A stretch of 64,000 nt of DNA from Amycolatopsis antarctica (GTDB lineage Bacteria > Actinomycetota > Actinomycetes > Mycobacteriales > Pseudonocardiaceae). Under the pieces are notes generated by a model. The model was not told where the DNA came from and did no database searches. It saw only the letters and a list, made by a program, of their open reading frames with translations. The stretch lies in assembly GCF_002262875.1 (NCBI RefSeq), contig NZ_NKYE01000022.1, positions 1-64,000 of the forward strand. The letters are read 5' to 3'. Each line of letters begins with the position of its first letter. Position 1 is the stretch's first letter. A program made the translations under genes and the position numbers. Below are positions 44,403 through 53,625 of this stretch, one piece after another.

Positions 44403-45767
44403 GTGGTGATCGATGTGACGGACGCAGTCACGCCCGAGAACACGCCAGCAAAGAATTCGATCAAGAAGATCGTCGGAGCGAGCCTGGTCGGCACCACCAT
44501 CGAGTGGTACGACTTCTTCCTCTTCGCCTCCGCGGCGAGCCTGGTGTTCAACAAGCTGTTCTTCCCGACCGCCGATCCGTTCAACGGCATCCTGCTGGCA
44601 CTCGGCACGTACGCCGTCGGTTTCCTCGCCCGTCCGGTGGGCGGCCTCGTGTTCGGTCACTACGGCGACAAGATCGGCCGGAAGAAGCTCCTCGTCATCA
44701 GCCTGCTGATGATGGGCGGGGCCACGTTCCTCATGGGCGTGCTGCCGACGTACCAGTCGGTCGGCGTGGCGGCGCCATTGCTGCTGATCTTCCTGCGCCT
44801 GGTGCAGGGCTTCGCCCTCGGCGGCGAGTGGGGTGGGGCGGTGCTGATCGTCTCCGAACACGGCGACGCCCGGCGGCGCGGCTTCTGGGCATCCTGGCCA
44901 CAGGCCGGAGCTCCCGGCGGCAACCTGCTCGCCACGGCGGTTCTGGCGATCCTGGCCGCGGTGCAGACGGACGCGGCCTTCGAGGCCTGGGGCTGGCGCA
45001 TCCCGTTCCTGCTGTCGGGCCTGCTGGTGGCCATCGGCCTGTGGATCCGGCTCTCCGTGTCGGAATCGCCGATCTTCCTGGCGGCGCAGGCGAAGGCCGA
45101 GGCCGAGGGGAAGCCGGAGAAGGCACCGATCATCACGGTCTTCAAGGACAGCTGGCGCGCGGTGCTGATCGCGATGGGCGCCCGGTTCGCGGAGAACGTC
45201 TCGTACTACATCCTCACGGCGTTCATTCTGATCTACGTCACCAACGAACTCGAACTGTCGAAGTCGGTCGGACTCAACGCCGTGCTGATCGGCTCGGCCG
45301 TGCACTTCGTGTCGATTCCGTTGTGGGGGCTGCTCTCCGACCACCTCGGCAGGCGCATCGTCTACATCTTCGGTGCGACGTCGATGATCGTCTGGAGTTT
45401 CGTCTTCTTCGAGATGCTCGACACCAAGTCGTCCGGGCAAGCCATCCTCGCGGTGACGATCGGGCTGGTGCTGCACGGCGCCATGTACGGCCCGCAGGCG
45501 GCGTTCTTCTCCGAGCTGTTCGGTACCCGGGTCCGCTACTCCGGCGCCTCGGTGGGCTACCAGCTCGCCTCGATCCTGGCGGGTGGTCTAGCGCCGCTGA
45601 TCGCCACGGCGATGCTCAAGGACCTGGGCGGCAGCCTGCCGATCTCCATCTACATCGCTGCTACCTGCGTCGTCACCATCGTCGCGGTGTATCTGGCGAA
45701 GGAGACCCGGGGCGCTTCGCTGGACACCGAGGTCTCCCCGGCGACGCAGGAACGTGCCAGCGTCTAG
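44403..45767 (+). CDS. MHS-family MFS transporter (metabolite:H+ symporter)
   Basis: A 454-residue, 12-helix MFS carrier of the metabolite:proton symporter family (alpha-ketoglutarate/proline/shikimate type). It shows GTTIEWYDFFLF in helix 1, GHYGDKIGRKK between helices 2 and 3, RLVQGFALGGEWGGA in helix 4 and the late GPQAAFFSELFGTRVRYSGASVGYQ. It sits between the hydroxybutyrate-type dehydrogenase and the PucR-type regulator genes. Import of 3-hydroxybutyrate or a related short acid is therefore the best guess. Start choice is GTG 44403 or GTG 44415, with no strong ribosome-binding site for either. Confidence 0.92.
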   Translation: MVIDVTDAVTPENTPAKNSIKKIVGASLVGTTIEWYDFFLFASAASLVFNKLFFPTADPFNGILLALGTYAVGFLARPVGGLVFGHYGDKIGRKKLLVISLLMMGGATFLMGVLPTYQSVGVAAPLLLIFLRLVQGFALGGEWGGAVLIVSEHGDARRRGFWASWPQAGAPGGNLLATAVLAILAAVQTDAAFEAWGWRIPFLLSGLLVAIGLWIRLSVSESPIFLAAQAKAEAEGKPEKAPIITVFKDSWRAVLIAMGARFAENVSYYILTAFILIYVTNELELSKSVGLNAVLIGSAVHFVSIPLWGLLSDHLGRRIVYIFGATSMIVWSFVFFEMLDTKSSGQAILAVTIGLVLHGAMYGPQAAFFSELFGTRVRYSGASVGYQLASILAGGLAPLIATAMLKDLGGSLPISIYIAATCVVTIVAVYLAKETRGASLDTEVSPATQERASV

Positions 45768-45792
45768 CGCGGCACGGTAGCGGCGTAGAAGC

Positions 45793-47685
45793 ATGGCCGG
45801 CATGGACCGCATCGACGACGCCGCGGGAAACCTGCTGGAACTACTGGCGGCGGGGGCGAGCAGCGACCGGCTCGCCTCCGTCGTCGCCGCGGCCCGCGGC
45901 CTGGCGACGGGTGACGGCGAGCGGGTGGCGATCGACCGGGCGGGCGATCTGGCACTGCGGGTGCGCCGCACGCTGACCGACCACAGCAGACGCGAGGCGG
46001 AGCTTGCGGCGCTGTTCGACACGGCCAGTGACCTGGCCCGGCTGCGCGATCTCGACGCGGTTCTGCGATCCATCGTGCACCGGGCGCGGATGCTGCTGCG
46101 TGTCGACATGTCGTATCTGAGCCTGAACAGCGACGACGCCGAGGCCACCTACATGCGGGTCACCGACGGCTCGGCCTCGGCGCTGTTCCAGCAGGTGCGG
46201 CTCGGCATGGGGGAGGGCCTCGGCGGTCTCGTCGCGCAGACCGCGCGGCCGTACGCCACCGCCGACTACCCGTCCGACGACCGCTTCGACCACACCGGGC
46301 CGATCGACGAGGCCGTCACCGACGAGGGACTGATCGCGATCCTCGGCGTGCCCCTGTCGCTGGGCGGCACCGTGATCGGCGTGCTGTACGCGGGCGACCG
46401 CGCGGGCCGGACCTTCACCCCGGACGAGGTCGCGCTGCTGTCCTCGCTCGCCGACCACGCCGCCATCGCGATCGACAACGCCCGCCTGATCGAGGACACC
46501 GAGGCCGCCCTCGCCGAGCTGGGCGCGGCCAACGCCACCATCGGCGCGCACAACGAGGCCATCGCCCGCGCGCAGGAGGCGCACGACCGGCTGACCAACC
46601 TGGTGCTGGCAGGTGGCCGGGTGCCGGAGGTGGCGGCCGCCGTCGCCGAGGTACTGGGCGGCGGCATCGCCGTGCACGACGCGGACGGCGGCGAGCTCGC
46701 CACGGCCGGCACCGGTGCGGTGCGGCAGAACGAACGGCTGCTGAACGTCTCACGGGCGAGTGGCCGTGCGGTCGCCGAGGGCGGCACCTGGACGTGCGCG
46801 GTGTCGGCGGGCCCCGAACTGCTCGGCAGCATCACCCTCACCGGCCGTCCGGTGCTCGCCGACGCCGACCGCAGGCTGTTCGAGCGCTCGGGCATCGTGA
46901 CGGCGCTGTTGCTGCTGCTGCGCCGTTCGGCCGCCGAGGCGGAGGACCGGGTGCGCGGGGAACTGCTCGTCGACCTGCTGAACGCCCCCGGCCGCGACCC
47001 GGCGGCCCTGTTGCGCCGTGGCAACCGGGTCGGCGTCGATCTGGCGGCCCCGCAGGTCGTCCTGGTACTGCGGGCGGACGGGGTCTCCCGGACCCGGCTG
47101 GCCACGGCGGCGGGCAGGCACGGCGCGCTCGCCGGCGTCTACGCGGAACAGGTCGTGCTGCTGAGCTGGAACGGCCACCCGGGAGAGGTCGCCGCCCGGG
47201 TGGCCAAGGAACTGGGCGTCACCCTCGGCTGCCCGGTGACGGCGGGTGCGTCCGGCCCGGCGTCCGGCCCGGTCCCGCTCGCCGAATCGCATGCCGAGGC
47301 GGTCCGGTGCCTGCGGGCCCTGATCGCGCTCGGCCGCGTCGGCGACGGGGCGGCCCCGGAGGATCTGGGTTTCGTCGGCGTGGTGCTGGGCAGGCACGCC
47401 GACCTCGGCGGTTTCGTGCGGTCCACGATCGGCCCGGTGCTGGACTACGACGCCCGCCGCGGCACCGAACTGCTGCGGACGCTGCGCGCGTACTTCGCCT
47501 GCTCCGGTCAGCTCAGCAAGGCCAAGGACGTGCTGCACGTCCACGTGAACACCGTCGTGCAGCGGCTCGAACGCATCTCGACCCTGCTCGGCTCCGACTG
47601 GCAGGAGCCCGATCCTGCGCTGGAGATCCAGCTCGCGCTGCGGCTGCACACCCTCGGCGGGCTGGCGGAGCCCGCGCCGGAATAA
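45793..47685 (+). CDS. GAF-domain PucR/CdaR-type transcriptional regulator
   Basis: A 630-residue regulator. The N-terminal helical part is followed by a GAF sensor domain (about 90-235; GLGGLVAQTARPYATADYPSDDRF, VLYAGDRAGRTFTPDE). A central segment resembles the CdaR GGDEF-like region, and the C-terminal HTH_30 reads LLRTLRAYFACSGQLSKAKDVLHVHVNTVVQRLERI. Such regulators activate neighbouring catabolic genes, here the hydroxybutyrate-type dehydrogenase and transporter genes. ATG at 45793 has a second ATG nine bases on. A hairpin follows the stop at 47698. Confidence 0.92.
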   Translation: MAGMDRIDDAAGNLLELLAAGASSDRLASVVAAARGLATGDGERVAIDRAGDLALRVRRTLTDHSRREAELAALFDTASDLARLRDLDAVLRSIVHRARMLLRVDMSYLSLNSDDAEATYMRVTDGSASALFQQVRLGMGEGLGGLVAQTARPYATADYPSDDRFDHTGPIDEAVTDEGLIAILGVPLSLGGTVIGVLYAGDRAGRTFTPDEVALLSSLADHAAIAIDNARLIEDTEAALAELGAANATIGAHNEAIARAQEAHDRLTNLVLAGGRVPEVAAAVAEVLGGGIAVHDADGGELATAGTGAVRQNERLLNVSRASGRAVAEGGTWTCAVSAGPELLGSITLTGRPVLADADRRLFERSGIVTALLLLLRRSAAEAEDRVRGELLVDLLNAPGRDPAALLRRGNRVGVDLAAPQVVLVLRADGVSRTRLATAAGRHGALAGVYAEQVVLLSWNGHPGEVAARVAKELGVTLGCPVTAGASGPASGPVPLAESHAEAVRCLRALIALGRVGDGAAPEDLGFVGVVLGRHADLGGFVRSTIGPVLDYDARRGTELLRTLRAYFACSGQLSKAKDVLHVHVNTVVQRLERISTLLGSDWQEPDPALEIQLALRLHTLGGLAEPAPE

Positions 47686-47697
47686 CCTGTGCGTCCG

Positions 47698-47715
47698 GCC
47701 GGTTGGTGAACCGGC
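47698..47715 (+). terminator. Hairpin after the PucR-type regulator gene
   Basis: GCCGGTT and AACCGGC form a 7-bp stem with a 4-base loop, 12 bases beyond the stop codon and 29 bases before the next start. Confidence 0.5.
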
Positions 47716-47744
47716 GGATGACATAGGCGAGACCTGGGGGCGGT

Positions 47745-48635
47745 ATGCGGTACGGCGTGATGATCGTGAACTTCGGTGACGGGACGGATCCGTCCACTCT
47801 GCTCGGCTGGGCGCGGTACGCGGAGGATCGCGGATTCGGCTTCGCGATGACCTCCGACCACGTCGCGGTGACCCCGGACGTCGCCGAGCAGTACGAGGCG
47901 CCGTTCTACGATCCGTTCGCCACCCTGGCGTGGCTGGCCGGGCAGACCTCCCGCATCGAGCTGGGTACCACCGTGACGGTGCTGCCGTACCGGCATCCGC
48001 TGCTGACGGCCCGGATGGCCGCCAACATCGACAGGTTCAGCGGCGGGCGGCTGATCATGGGTGTGGGCGTGAGCTGGCCGCGTCAGGAGTTCGCCGCGCT
48101 GGGCGTGCCGTTCGCCGAACGCGGCGCCATCACCGACGAGTACCTGGACATCGTGATCCGAGCGTGGAGGGAGGAGAAGATCTCCGCGCACGGCCGGTAC
48201 GTCTCCTTCGACGACGTGGCCACCGGCCCACTTCCCGTGCGCCCTCCGCCGGTCTGGGTCGGCGGGGCCAGCCCGGCCGCGATCCGCCGCGCCGCCCGGT
48301 TCGGTGACGCCTGGCATCCGCTCAACCTGCGGCTGGACTGGCTGCGTGAGAAGGGGCTGCCCGCGCTGCGGGCCGCCGCGGAGGCGGCGGGACGCCCGGT
48401 GCCGGACTTCGCCCCGCGCCTCCCGTTGCGGATCACCGACTCCGCGCTCGGCGAGGACCGGCTGCTCGGACAGGGCACACTGGACCAGATCCGGTCCGAC
48501 ATCGAGGCGCTGGACGGACTCGGCGCCACGCACGTCCTCTTCGACACCTACCCGGGCAGCCCGGCGGAGTTCCGCCCGCCCGCGCAGGAGCAACGGATCC
48601 TGGACCTGCTCGCCGAACGGGTCCTCGGCTTCTGA
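47745..48635 (+). CDS. LLM-class F420-dependent oxidoreductase
   Basis: A 296-residue luciferase-like monooxygenase-fold protein of the kind that uses coenzyme F420 in actinobacteria. Motifs are MTSDHVAVTP, DPFATLAWLAGQTSRIELGTTVTVLPYRHP, DRFSGGRLIMGVGVSW and PPVWVGGASPAAIRRAARFGDAWHP. The substrate is unknown. It follows the PucR-type regulator gene on the same strand after a hairpin, so it is probably a separate transcript. ATG at 47745 has a G-rich run just upstream. A bidirectional hairpin separates it from the convergent esterase gene. Confidence 0.93.
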   Translation: MRYGVMIVNFGDGTDPSTLLGWARYAEDRGFGFAMTSDHVAVTPDVAEQYEAPFYDPFATLAWLAGQTSRIELGTTVTVLPYRHPLLTARMAANIDRFSGGRLIMGVGVSWPRQEFAALGVPFAERGAITDEYLDIVIRAWREEKISAHGRYVSFDDVATGPLPVRPPPVWVGGASPAAIRRAARFGDAWHPLNLRLDWLREKGLPALRAAAEAAGRPVPDFAPRLPLRITDSALGEDRLLGQGTLDQIRSDIEALDGLGATHVLFDTYPGSPAEFRPPAQEQRILDLLAERVLGF

Positions 48636-48646
48636 CGCCGGCGGGC

Positions 48647-48671
48647 CAGGTACTCGCAGGCCACGTACCTG
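48647..48671. terminator. Bidirectional hairpin between convergent genes
   Basis: CAGGTAC (48647-48653) and GTACCTG (48665-48671) are perfectly inverted around 11 bases, between the F420 enzyme gene and the minus-strand esterase gene. Confidence 0.5.
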
Positions 48672-48741
48672 CTAGTCACGTGCCGCCCGGCCGGTTCGTC
48701 GCGGTGCGCGAGGCTACGGCTTCCCCCGACGCCGCGGGAGT

Positions 48742-50121
48742 TCAGTCGCCCAGCGCGCAGCCGTCCCCGGTCACCTCGGTGGCGGGCACGGTGCGCGAGG
48801 CCGGTGGCGCCTGTCCGTCCAGCCAGCCGCCGAGAGCGTCGAACGCGCTCCGGAAACACGGGGCGATCGGGCGCAGCCGGTCCGGGTGGACGTCGACGAG
48901 TCCGTCGGAGTGGGTGCCGTTCTCGATCCGGTAGTAGCGGTGCCGGTCACCGCGGCCGCGGCCGCGGTCGGCGGTCATCCCGGCGTAGACGTCGGAGTCC
49001 CGGGAGATCGGCAGCAGGGTGTCCAGCGTGCCGTGCAGGGTGATCAGCGGCGCGCCGATCCGGCCGGTGAGCCCGATCCGTTCGACGGCGCGGTGCACCT
49101 CGGGTGGGCGGGAGACGTAGTCGTAGTCGGCGTCGCAGGCCGGGGTTCCCGTCGCGCAGTAGGGGATCCCGGCTTCCAGTTCGCCGTCGAAGGCCGGGTC
49201 GAACTCCTCGCGGTACACCCGCTGGGTCAGGTCCCAGTAGACCTCGTGGTGGTACTGCCACAGGAACTCCGACCCGGGGGCGAAACCGGCGTCGAGGATG
49301 CGCTGCCTGGCCGTTTCGGCGTCCGGGCCGCCCGCCGCGTACACCGGGAAATCGCGCAGGGTGGCGGGCAGGTAGTCGAACAGGTTCGGGCCTTCGCCGC
49401 GCCAGAGTGTGCCCTCCCAGTCCACTCCGCCGTCCCACAGTGCCGCCCTGTTCTCCAGTTGCCAGCGCACCAGGTAGCCGCCGTTGGACAGGCCGGCGGC
49501 GAGTACCCGGTCCGGGGCGCGGCCGTAGTAGCGGTGGGCGGAGGCGCGGGCGGCCAGGTTGAGCTGGGTGACACGGTGGTTCCACTCGGCGACCGCGTCA
49601 CCGGGGCGCCGCCCGTCGGTGTGGAAGCCGGCGCCGGTGTTGCCCTTGTCGGTGGCGGCGAAGGCGTAGCCCTGCGCGAGCACCTGGTCGGCGATGGCCC
49701 GGTCGTTCGCGTACTGGGCACGGTTGCCGGGCGATCCGGTGACGACGAGCCCGCCGTTCCACCGATCGGGCAGGCGCAGGGTGAACTGTGCGTCGTGGTT
49801 CCAGCCGTGGTGGGTGTTGGTGGCCGAGGAGTCCGGGAAGTAGCCGTCGATCTGCACGCCCGGCACCCCGTGCGGCTGGGGGAGTGCCTGCGCGGTGAGC
49901 CCGGCCCAGTCGGCGGGCACGGTGTGCCCGGAGGCGACCGTACCGGCCGTGGTCAGCTCGTCCAGGCAGGCGGACTTCTGTTGCTGCGCAAGGGGAACGC
50001 GGGCGCGTTCGATGCCGGAGCAGTGTCCGTGCTCCGAGGCCCCGGCGGCCGCGGAGGGGGACAGCACGGTGCTGGCGGCGAGTGCCGCGGCGCAGACGGC
50101 GAGCAGGCGGCGGGCACGCAT
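48742..50121 (-). CDS. Secreted alpha/beta hydrolase, tannase/feruloyl-esterase-like
   Basis: A 459-residue exported hydrolase. A clean Sec signal (RARRLLAVCAAALAASTVLSP) precedes the mature protein. LPDRWNGGLVVTGSPGNR and GYAFAATDKGN precede the nucleophile elbow GLSNGGY; Asp is in HGTLDTLLP and His in ENGTHSDGL. Cysteines are spread along the mature chain, as expected for an extracellular enzyme. The fold is that of tannase/feruloyl esterases and related polymer or oligomer hydrolases. ATG at 50121 has CAGGAGG upstream. A role in releasing hydroxy acids for the neighbouring dehydrogenase unit is possible but only suggested by proximity. Confidence 0.82.
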   Translation of the reverse strand: MRARRLLAVCAAALAASTVLSPSAAAGASEHGHCSGIERARVPLAQQQKSACLDELTTAGTVASGHTVPADWAGLTAQALPQPHGVPGVQIDGYFPDSSATNTHHGWNHDAQFTLRLPDRWNGGLVVTGSPGNRAQYANDRAIADQVLAQGYAFAATDKGNTGAGFHTDGRRPGDAVAEWNHRVTQLNLAARASAHRYYGRAPDRVLAAGLSNGGYLVRWQLENRAALWDGGVDWEGTLWRGEGPNLFDYLPATLRDFPVYAAGGPDAETARQRILDAGFAPGSEFLWQYHHEVYWDLTQRVYREEFDPAFDGELEAGIPYCATGTPACDADYDYVSRPPEVHRAVERIGLTGRIGAPLITLHGTLDTLLPISRDSDVYAGMTADRGRGRGDRHRYYRIENGTHSDGLVDVHPDRLRPIAPCFRSAFDALGGWLDGQAPPASRTVPATEVTGDGCALGD

Positions 50122-50238
50122 CGGGGCCTCCTGGGGGTTCGGTGTCCCCGCACGGTAGGGATCCGCTCGTGAACGCGGTATGGGCGCCGGTCATACAGCG
50201 GTGGGTGCGCGCGTGGTGCGCGGGACCACCCGTCTCGT

Positions 50239-50907
50239 TCAGCCGAGTCCGGCGAGCAACTCGTCGAGGAAGCCGCCCGCTTCGGCCGCGGCCCGGCCCG
50301 CGTCCTGGTCGCGGATGGCGTCGAGCAGCCCGTCGTGCCGGATCTGGTGCAGGTTCACCGGCTCGCCGGCGGTGGAGCGCACGCTCGCCGTGACGGCTTC
50401 GGCCAGGCCCTGGTACAGCTCGGCGAGCAACGTGTTGTGTCCACATCGGACGACCGCGAGGTGGAACTCGGAGTCGACGCGGGCGAACTCGTCCGCCCGG
50501 CCGGCCCGCTGCGCCTCGTCACGTGCGCCGAGCAGCCCGGTCAGCTCACGCAGTTCCTCTTCGGTCCTGGCGGTCGCGGCGAGCCGGGCGCCCTCGACCT
50601 CCAGCGTGCGCCGTACCTGCAGTACCTCGCGCAGTTCCGATCCGCACAGTCTGCGCACCGCACCGGAGACCTCGCTGGTGGCGCGGACGTAGGTGCCGTC
50701 ACCCTGGCGGACCTCCAGCAGTCCGGCGTGCGCCAGCGCGCGCACCGCCTCGCGGACGGTGTTGCGGCCCACGCCCAGGCTCGCCGCCAGCTCGGCTTCC
50801 ACCGGGATGCGGTTGCCCACCGGCCACTCGCCGCCGCGCACGGCTTCGCGAAGCTGCTCGATCGCCTGGTCGACGAGACCGGTGCGGCGTGTGGTCGCCA
50901 GCGGCAC
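50239..50907 (-). CDS. FadR-type GntR-family transcriptional regulator
   Basis: A 222-residue GntR regulator of the FadR/FCD subfamily. The N-terminal winged helix-turn-helix reads VEAELAASLGVGRNTVREAVRALAHAGLLEVRQGDGTYV, followed by an alpha-helical FCD effector domain with FARVDSEFHLAVV and a His in INLHQIRHDGLL-like position. GTG at 50907 is chosen because GGGAGGG lies 9 bases upstream. It is divergent from a CynX-type transporter gene, and two dyads lie between them, so it very likely represses that transporter and itself. The ligand is unknown, probably a small carboxylic acid as for other FCD regulators. Confidence 0.93.
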   Translation of the reverse strand: MPLATTRRTGLVDQAIEQLREAVRGGEWPVGNRIPVEAELAASLGVGRNTVREAVRALAHAGLLEVRQGDGTYVRATSEVSGAVRRLCGSELREVLQVRRTLEVEGARLAATARTEEELRELTGLLGARDEAQRAGRADEFARVDSEFHLAVVRCGHNTLLAELYQGLAEAVTASVRSTAGEPVNLHQIRHDGLLDAIRDQDAGRAAAEAGGFLDELLAGLG

Positions 50908-50923
50908 TGTGACGAACCCTCCC

Positions 50924-50940
50924 GTTGAGATCGGTTCAAC
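50924..50940. promoter_or_regulatory. Predicted FadR-type operator 1
   Basis: GTTGA and TCAAC are inverted around a 7-base spacer, 16 bases upstream of the regulator start, overlapping its ribosome-binding region side. Confidence 0.55.
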
Positions 50941-50948
50941 CAATCATC

Positions 50949-50963
50949 CTATGTCTGTCATAG
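50949..50963. promoter_or_regulatory. Predicted FadR-type operator 2
   Basis: CTATG and CATAG are inverted around 5 bases, ending 7 bases before the transporter ATG at 50971. The centres of the two dyads are 24 bases apart. Confidence 0.55.
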
Positions 50964-50970
50964 TAGCCGC

Positions 50971-52218
50971 ATGGTCGCCGGATCCACCGTGCCCGCGTGG
51001 GGGCAGGAGCCCGAGCTCGACGGTGCCGTCGAGCTCGCCGGGCGAGGCTCGCGCCGGGTGCTCACCGGCGGGCTGCTGCTGGCCGTCGCGGTGGTTCTGG
51101 TGGCGGTCAACCTGCGACCCGCGATCACCAGTGTGGGCCCGCTGCTCGACGAGGCGCGGGTGGCGCTGGGTGCCTCCGCCGTGTGGGCGGGCGTGCTGAC
51201 GACCTTGCCCGGCCTGTGTTTCGCCGCGGCGGGGCTGGCCGCGCCCCGGCTGGCCCGCCGGGTGGGGATCGGTGCCGCGGTGGGTATCGCGATGGCGGTG
51301 CTGGCGGCCGGGCTGGCGGTGCGCGTGGTGGGCGGCCAGCTCGTGGTGCTGGGCGGCACGCTGGTGGTGACCGCGGGCATCGCGCTGGCGAACGTGCTCA
51401 TCCCGGTGGTGGTGAAGGATTCCTTCCCGTTGCGCATCGGGCTGATGACCGGTGTCTACACGGCGGCGTTGCAGGGCGGCGGCGCGATCGGTTCGGCGCT
51501 GAGCCCGCCGCTGGACACGGCGCTGGGCGGGTGGCGGCCGTCGCTGGCGAGCTGGGCGGTGCTGGCCGTGCTCGCGCTGGTGGTGTGGTCGGTGGCGGCC
51601 CGCCGGGGGACGAGGCGGCGGGACTCCGCGGAGGAGGCCGAAGCGGGCGGGCGTTCGCTGTTGCGCAACCCGCTGGCCTGGACGGTGACCCTGTTCTTCG
51701 GCCTCCAGTCGTTCCTGGCGTACGTGGTGATGGGCTGGCTCCCGCAGGTGCTGATGGACGCCGGGGTGAGCCGGGGTGACGCGGGGTTGCTGCTGGGGCT
51801 CGTCTCGGTGCTCGCGGTGCCGATCAGCCTGGTGGTTCCGGCCGTCGCGGCCAGGCAGAACGGGCAGACGGGCTGGATCGTCGGGCTGACCCTGTTCGCG
51901 ATCGCCGGGCTGACCGGGCTGATGATCGCGCCCGGCGGCGCGCCGCTGTTGTGGTGTGTGCTGCTGGGTATCGGTATGAGCGTGTTCTCGATGGCGTTGA
52001 CGACGATCGCGTTGCGGTCGCGGACCGGCGCCGACACCGCCCGCTTGTCCGGGATGGCGCAGGGCTTCGGTTACCTGCTGGCCGCGGCGGGCCCGTTCCT
52101 GTTCGGCCTGTTGCACGAGCTGACCGGGAGCTGGACGGTGCCGATCGCGATGCTGCTGGTGGCGCTGGTCGCCCAGCTCGTCTTCGGGGGTCTCGCGGGC
52201 CGTCCCCGGTACGTCTGA
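50971..52218 (+). CDS. MFS transporter, CynX/NimT family
   Basis: A 415-residue, 12-helix MFS carrier of the cyanate/nitroimidazole (CynX/NimT) type. The hallmark is VAVNLRPAITSVGPLLDEAR in helix 1, followed by AGVLTTLPGLCFAAAGLAAP and a second-half SGMAQGFGYLLAAAGPFLFGLLHE. Substrates of this family are mostly unknown; export of drugs or small anions is common. Short ATG spacing to an operator suggests tight repression by the divergent FadR-type regulator. It runs convergent to mtr, 12 bases from its stop. Confidence 0.94.
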   Translation: MVAGSTVPAWGQEPELDGAVELAGRGSRRVLTGGLLLAVAVVLVAVNLRPAITSVGPLLDEARVALGASAVWAGVLTTLPGLCFAAAGLAAPRLARRVGIGAAVGIAMAVLAAGLAVRVVGGQLVVLGGTLVVTAGIALANVLIPVVVKDSFPLRIGLMTGVYTAALQGGGAIGSALSPPLDTALGGWRPSLASWAVLAVLALVVWSVAARRGTRRRDSAEEAEAGGRSLLRNPLAWTVTLFFGLQSFLAYVVMGWLPQVLMDAGVSRGDAGLLLGLVSVLAVPISLVVPAVAARQNGQTGWIVGLTLFAIAGLTGLMIAPGGAPLLWCVLLGIGMSVFSMALTTIALRSRTGADTARLSGMAQGFGYLLAAAGPFLFGLLHELTGSWTVPIAMLLVALVAQLVFGGLAGRPRYV

Positions 52219-52230
52219 GCGGCGCGCCGG

Positions 52231-53625
52231 TCAGTCCAGCGGGAGGCCGAGCAGGGCGTTCTCGACGAGTTCCGGCATCGCCGGGTGGATCCAGTACTGG
52301 CCGTGGGCCATGCTGCGCGCGTCGAGTCCGAAGCTCATCGCCTGGATCAGCGGTTGCAGCAGGGTCGGTGCCTGCGGGCCGATGATGTGCGCGCCGAGGA
52401 GCAGCCCGGTCGCCGGGTCGGCGATCAGTTTGGCGAACCCGCTGTGGTCCTCCATCGCCCAGCCGTAGGCGATTCCGGCGTAGTCCTGGGTGGAGGTGAC
52501 GTAGCGCAGGCCCTGTGCCTCGGCTTCGCGTTCGGTGATTCCGACGGAGGCGATCTGCGGGGAGCCGAACACGGCGTGCGGTACGTAGCGGTGGTCGGAT
52601 TCGATCGGCTCGCCGGGGTGCAGCAGGTTGTGCTGCACGACGCGGGCTTCCTGGTTGGCGACGTGTTTGAGTTCGTACGTCGAGGACAGATCGCCGAGCG
52701 CGTAGATGCCGTCGACGCCGGTGCGCTGGTGGCTGTCGACCCGGACGAAGCCGCCGTCGGTGGTGTCGATGCCTGTCTTCGCGACGTCGAGCAGGTCGGA
52801 GTTGGGCCTGCGGCCGGTGGCGACGAGCAGCACCCCGGCTTCGATGCTCGACGGTCCGTCCGGGCCGTCGAGGTCGACGGTCACGCCGCTACCGGTGGCG
52901 CGGACGGCGGTGGTGGCGGTGTTCAGCCGCACGTCGAAGCGGTCGCGGGCCAGTGCGGTGAAGCGTTCGCTGATGTCGGTGTCCTCGCGGCGCAGCATCG
53001 CGCCGGAGCGGACGACCACGGTGACCTCGACGCCGAGGGCGGAGAACACGTGCGCGAACTCGGCGGCGATGAAACCCCCGCCGAGAATGACCATGCGCTC
53101 GGGGAGTTCGTCGAGGCGCATCACCGTGTCGGAGGTGTGGTACGGCACGTCGGCGAGGCCCGGTACGTCCGGTACGGCGACGCGGCCGCCTGCGGCGAGT
53201 ACGAAGCGGTCGGCGGTGATGGTCTCGGTGGCGCGGCCGTCGTCGAAGGACACCGCGAGTTCCTTGTCGCCGACGAAGCGTCCGGTGCCTTCGTAGACGG
53301 TGGTGCCGGCGTTGTCCTCGTGGTGGAGGCGGTACTCACGGCCGCCCGCGGCGATGGGGTCGATGCGGCCGAAGATGCGGTCGCGGATGTCGCGCCAGCG
53401 CACTCCGGTGAGTTCCTCGTCGACGCCGAAGCGCGCGGAGTGGCCGGGCGTGGCCGCGAGGTCGGCGGTGTGCACGAACATTTTCGTGGGGATGCATCCG
53501 ACGTTGAGGCAGGTGCCGCCGAAGACGCCCTTCTCGACGATCGCCGTTTTCCAGTCGGCGAACCGGTGGTCGAGGATCGAGTTGCCCGATCCGGTTCCCA
53601 CGATCACCAGGTCGTAGTGCGGCAC
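52231..53625 (-). CDS. mtr: Mycothione reductase
   Basis: Flavoprotein disulfide reductase of 464 residues that reduces mycothiol disulfide with NADPH, keeping the mycothiol pool reduced in the actinobacterial cytoplasm. It has FAD site IVGTGSGNSI, the redox-active disulfide Cys39 and Cys44 in GGTCLNVGCIPTK, the NADPH site ILGGGFIAAEFAHVFS, and the C-terminal acid-base pair in WIHPAMPELVE. GTG at 53625 follows GAGGGATGAC. The gene confirms that the organism makes mycothiol. It stands alone. Confidence 0.95.
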   Translation of the reverse strand: MPHYDLVIVGTGSGNSILDHRFADWKTAIVEKGVFGGTCLNVGCIPTKMFVHTADLAATPGHSARFGVDEELTGVRWRDIRDRIFGRIDPIAAGGREYRLHHEDNAGTTVYEGTGRFVGDKELAVSFDDGRATETITADRFVLAAGGRVAVPDVPGLADVPYHTSDTVMRLDELPERMVILGGGFIAAEFAHVFSALGVEVTVVVRSGAMLRREDTDISERFTALARDRFDVRLNTATTAVRATGSGVTVDLDGPDGPSSIEAGVLLVATGRRPNSDLLDVAKTGIDTTDGGFVRVDSHQRTGVDGIYALGDLSSTYELKHVANQEARVVQHNLLHPGEPIESDHRYVPHAVFGSPQIASVGITEREAEAQGLRYVTSTQDYAGIAYGWAMEDHSGFAKLIADPATGLLLGAHIIGPQAPTLLQPLIQAMSFGLDARSMAHGQYWIHPAMPELVENALLGLPLD

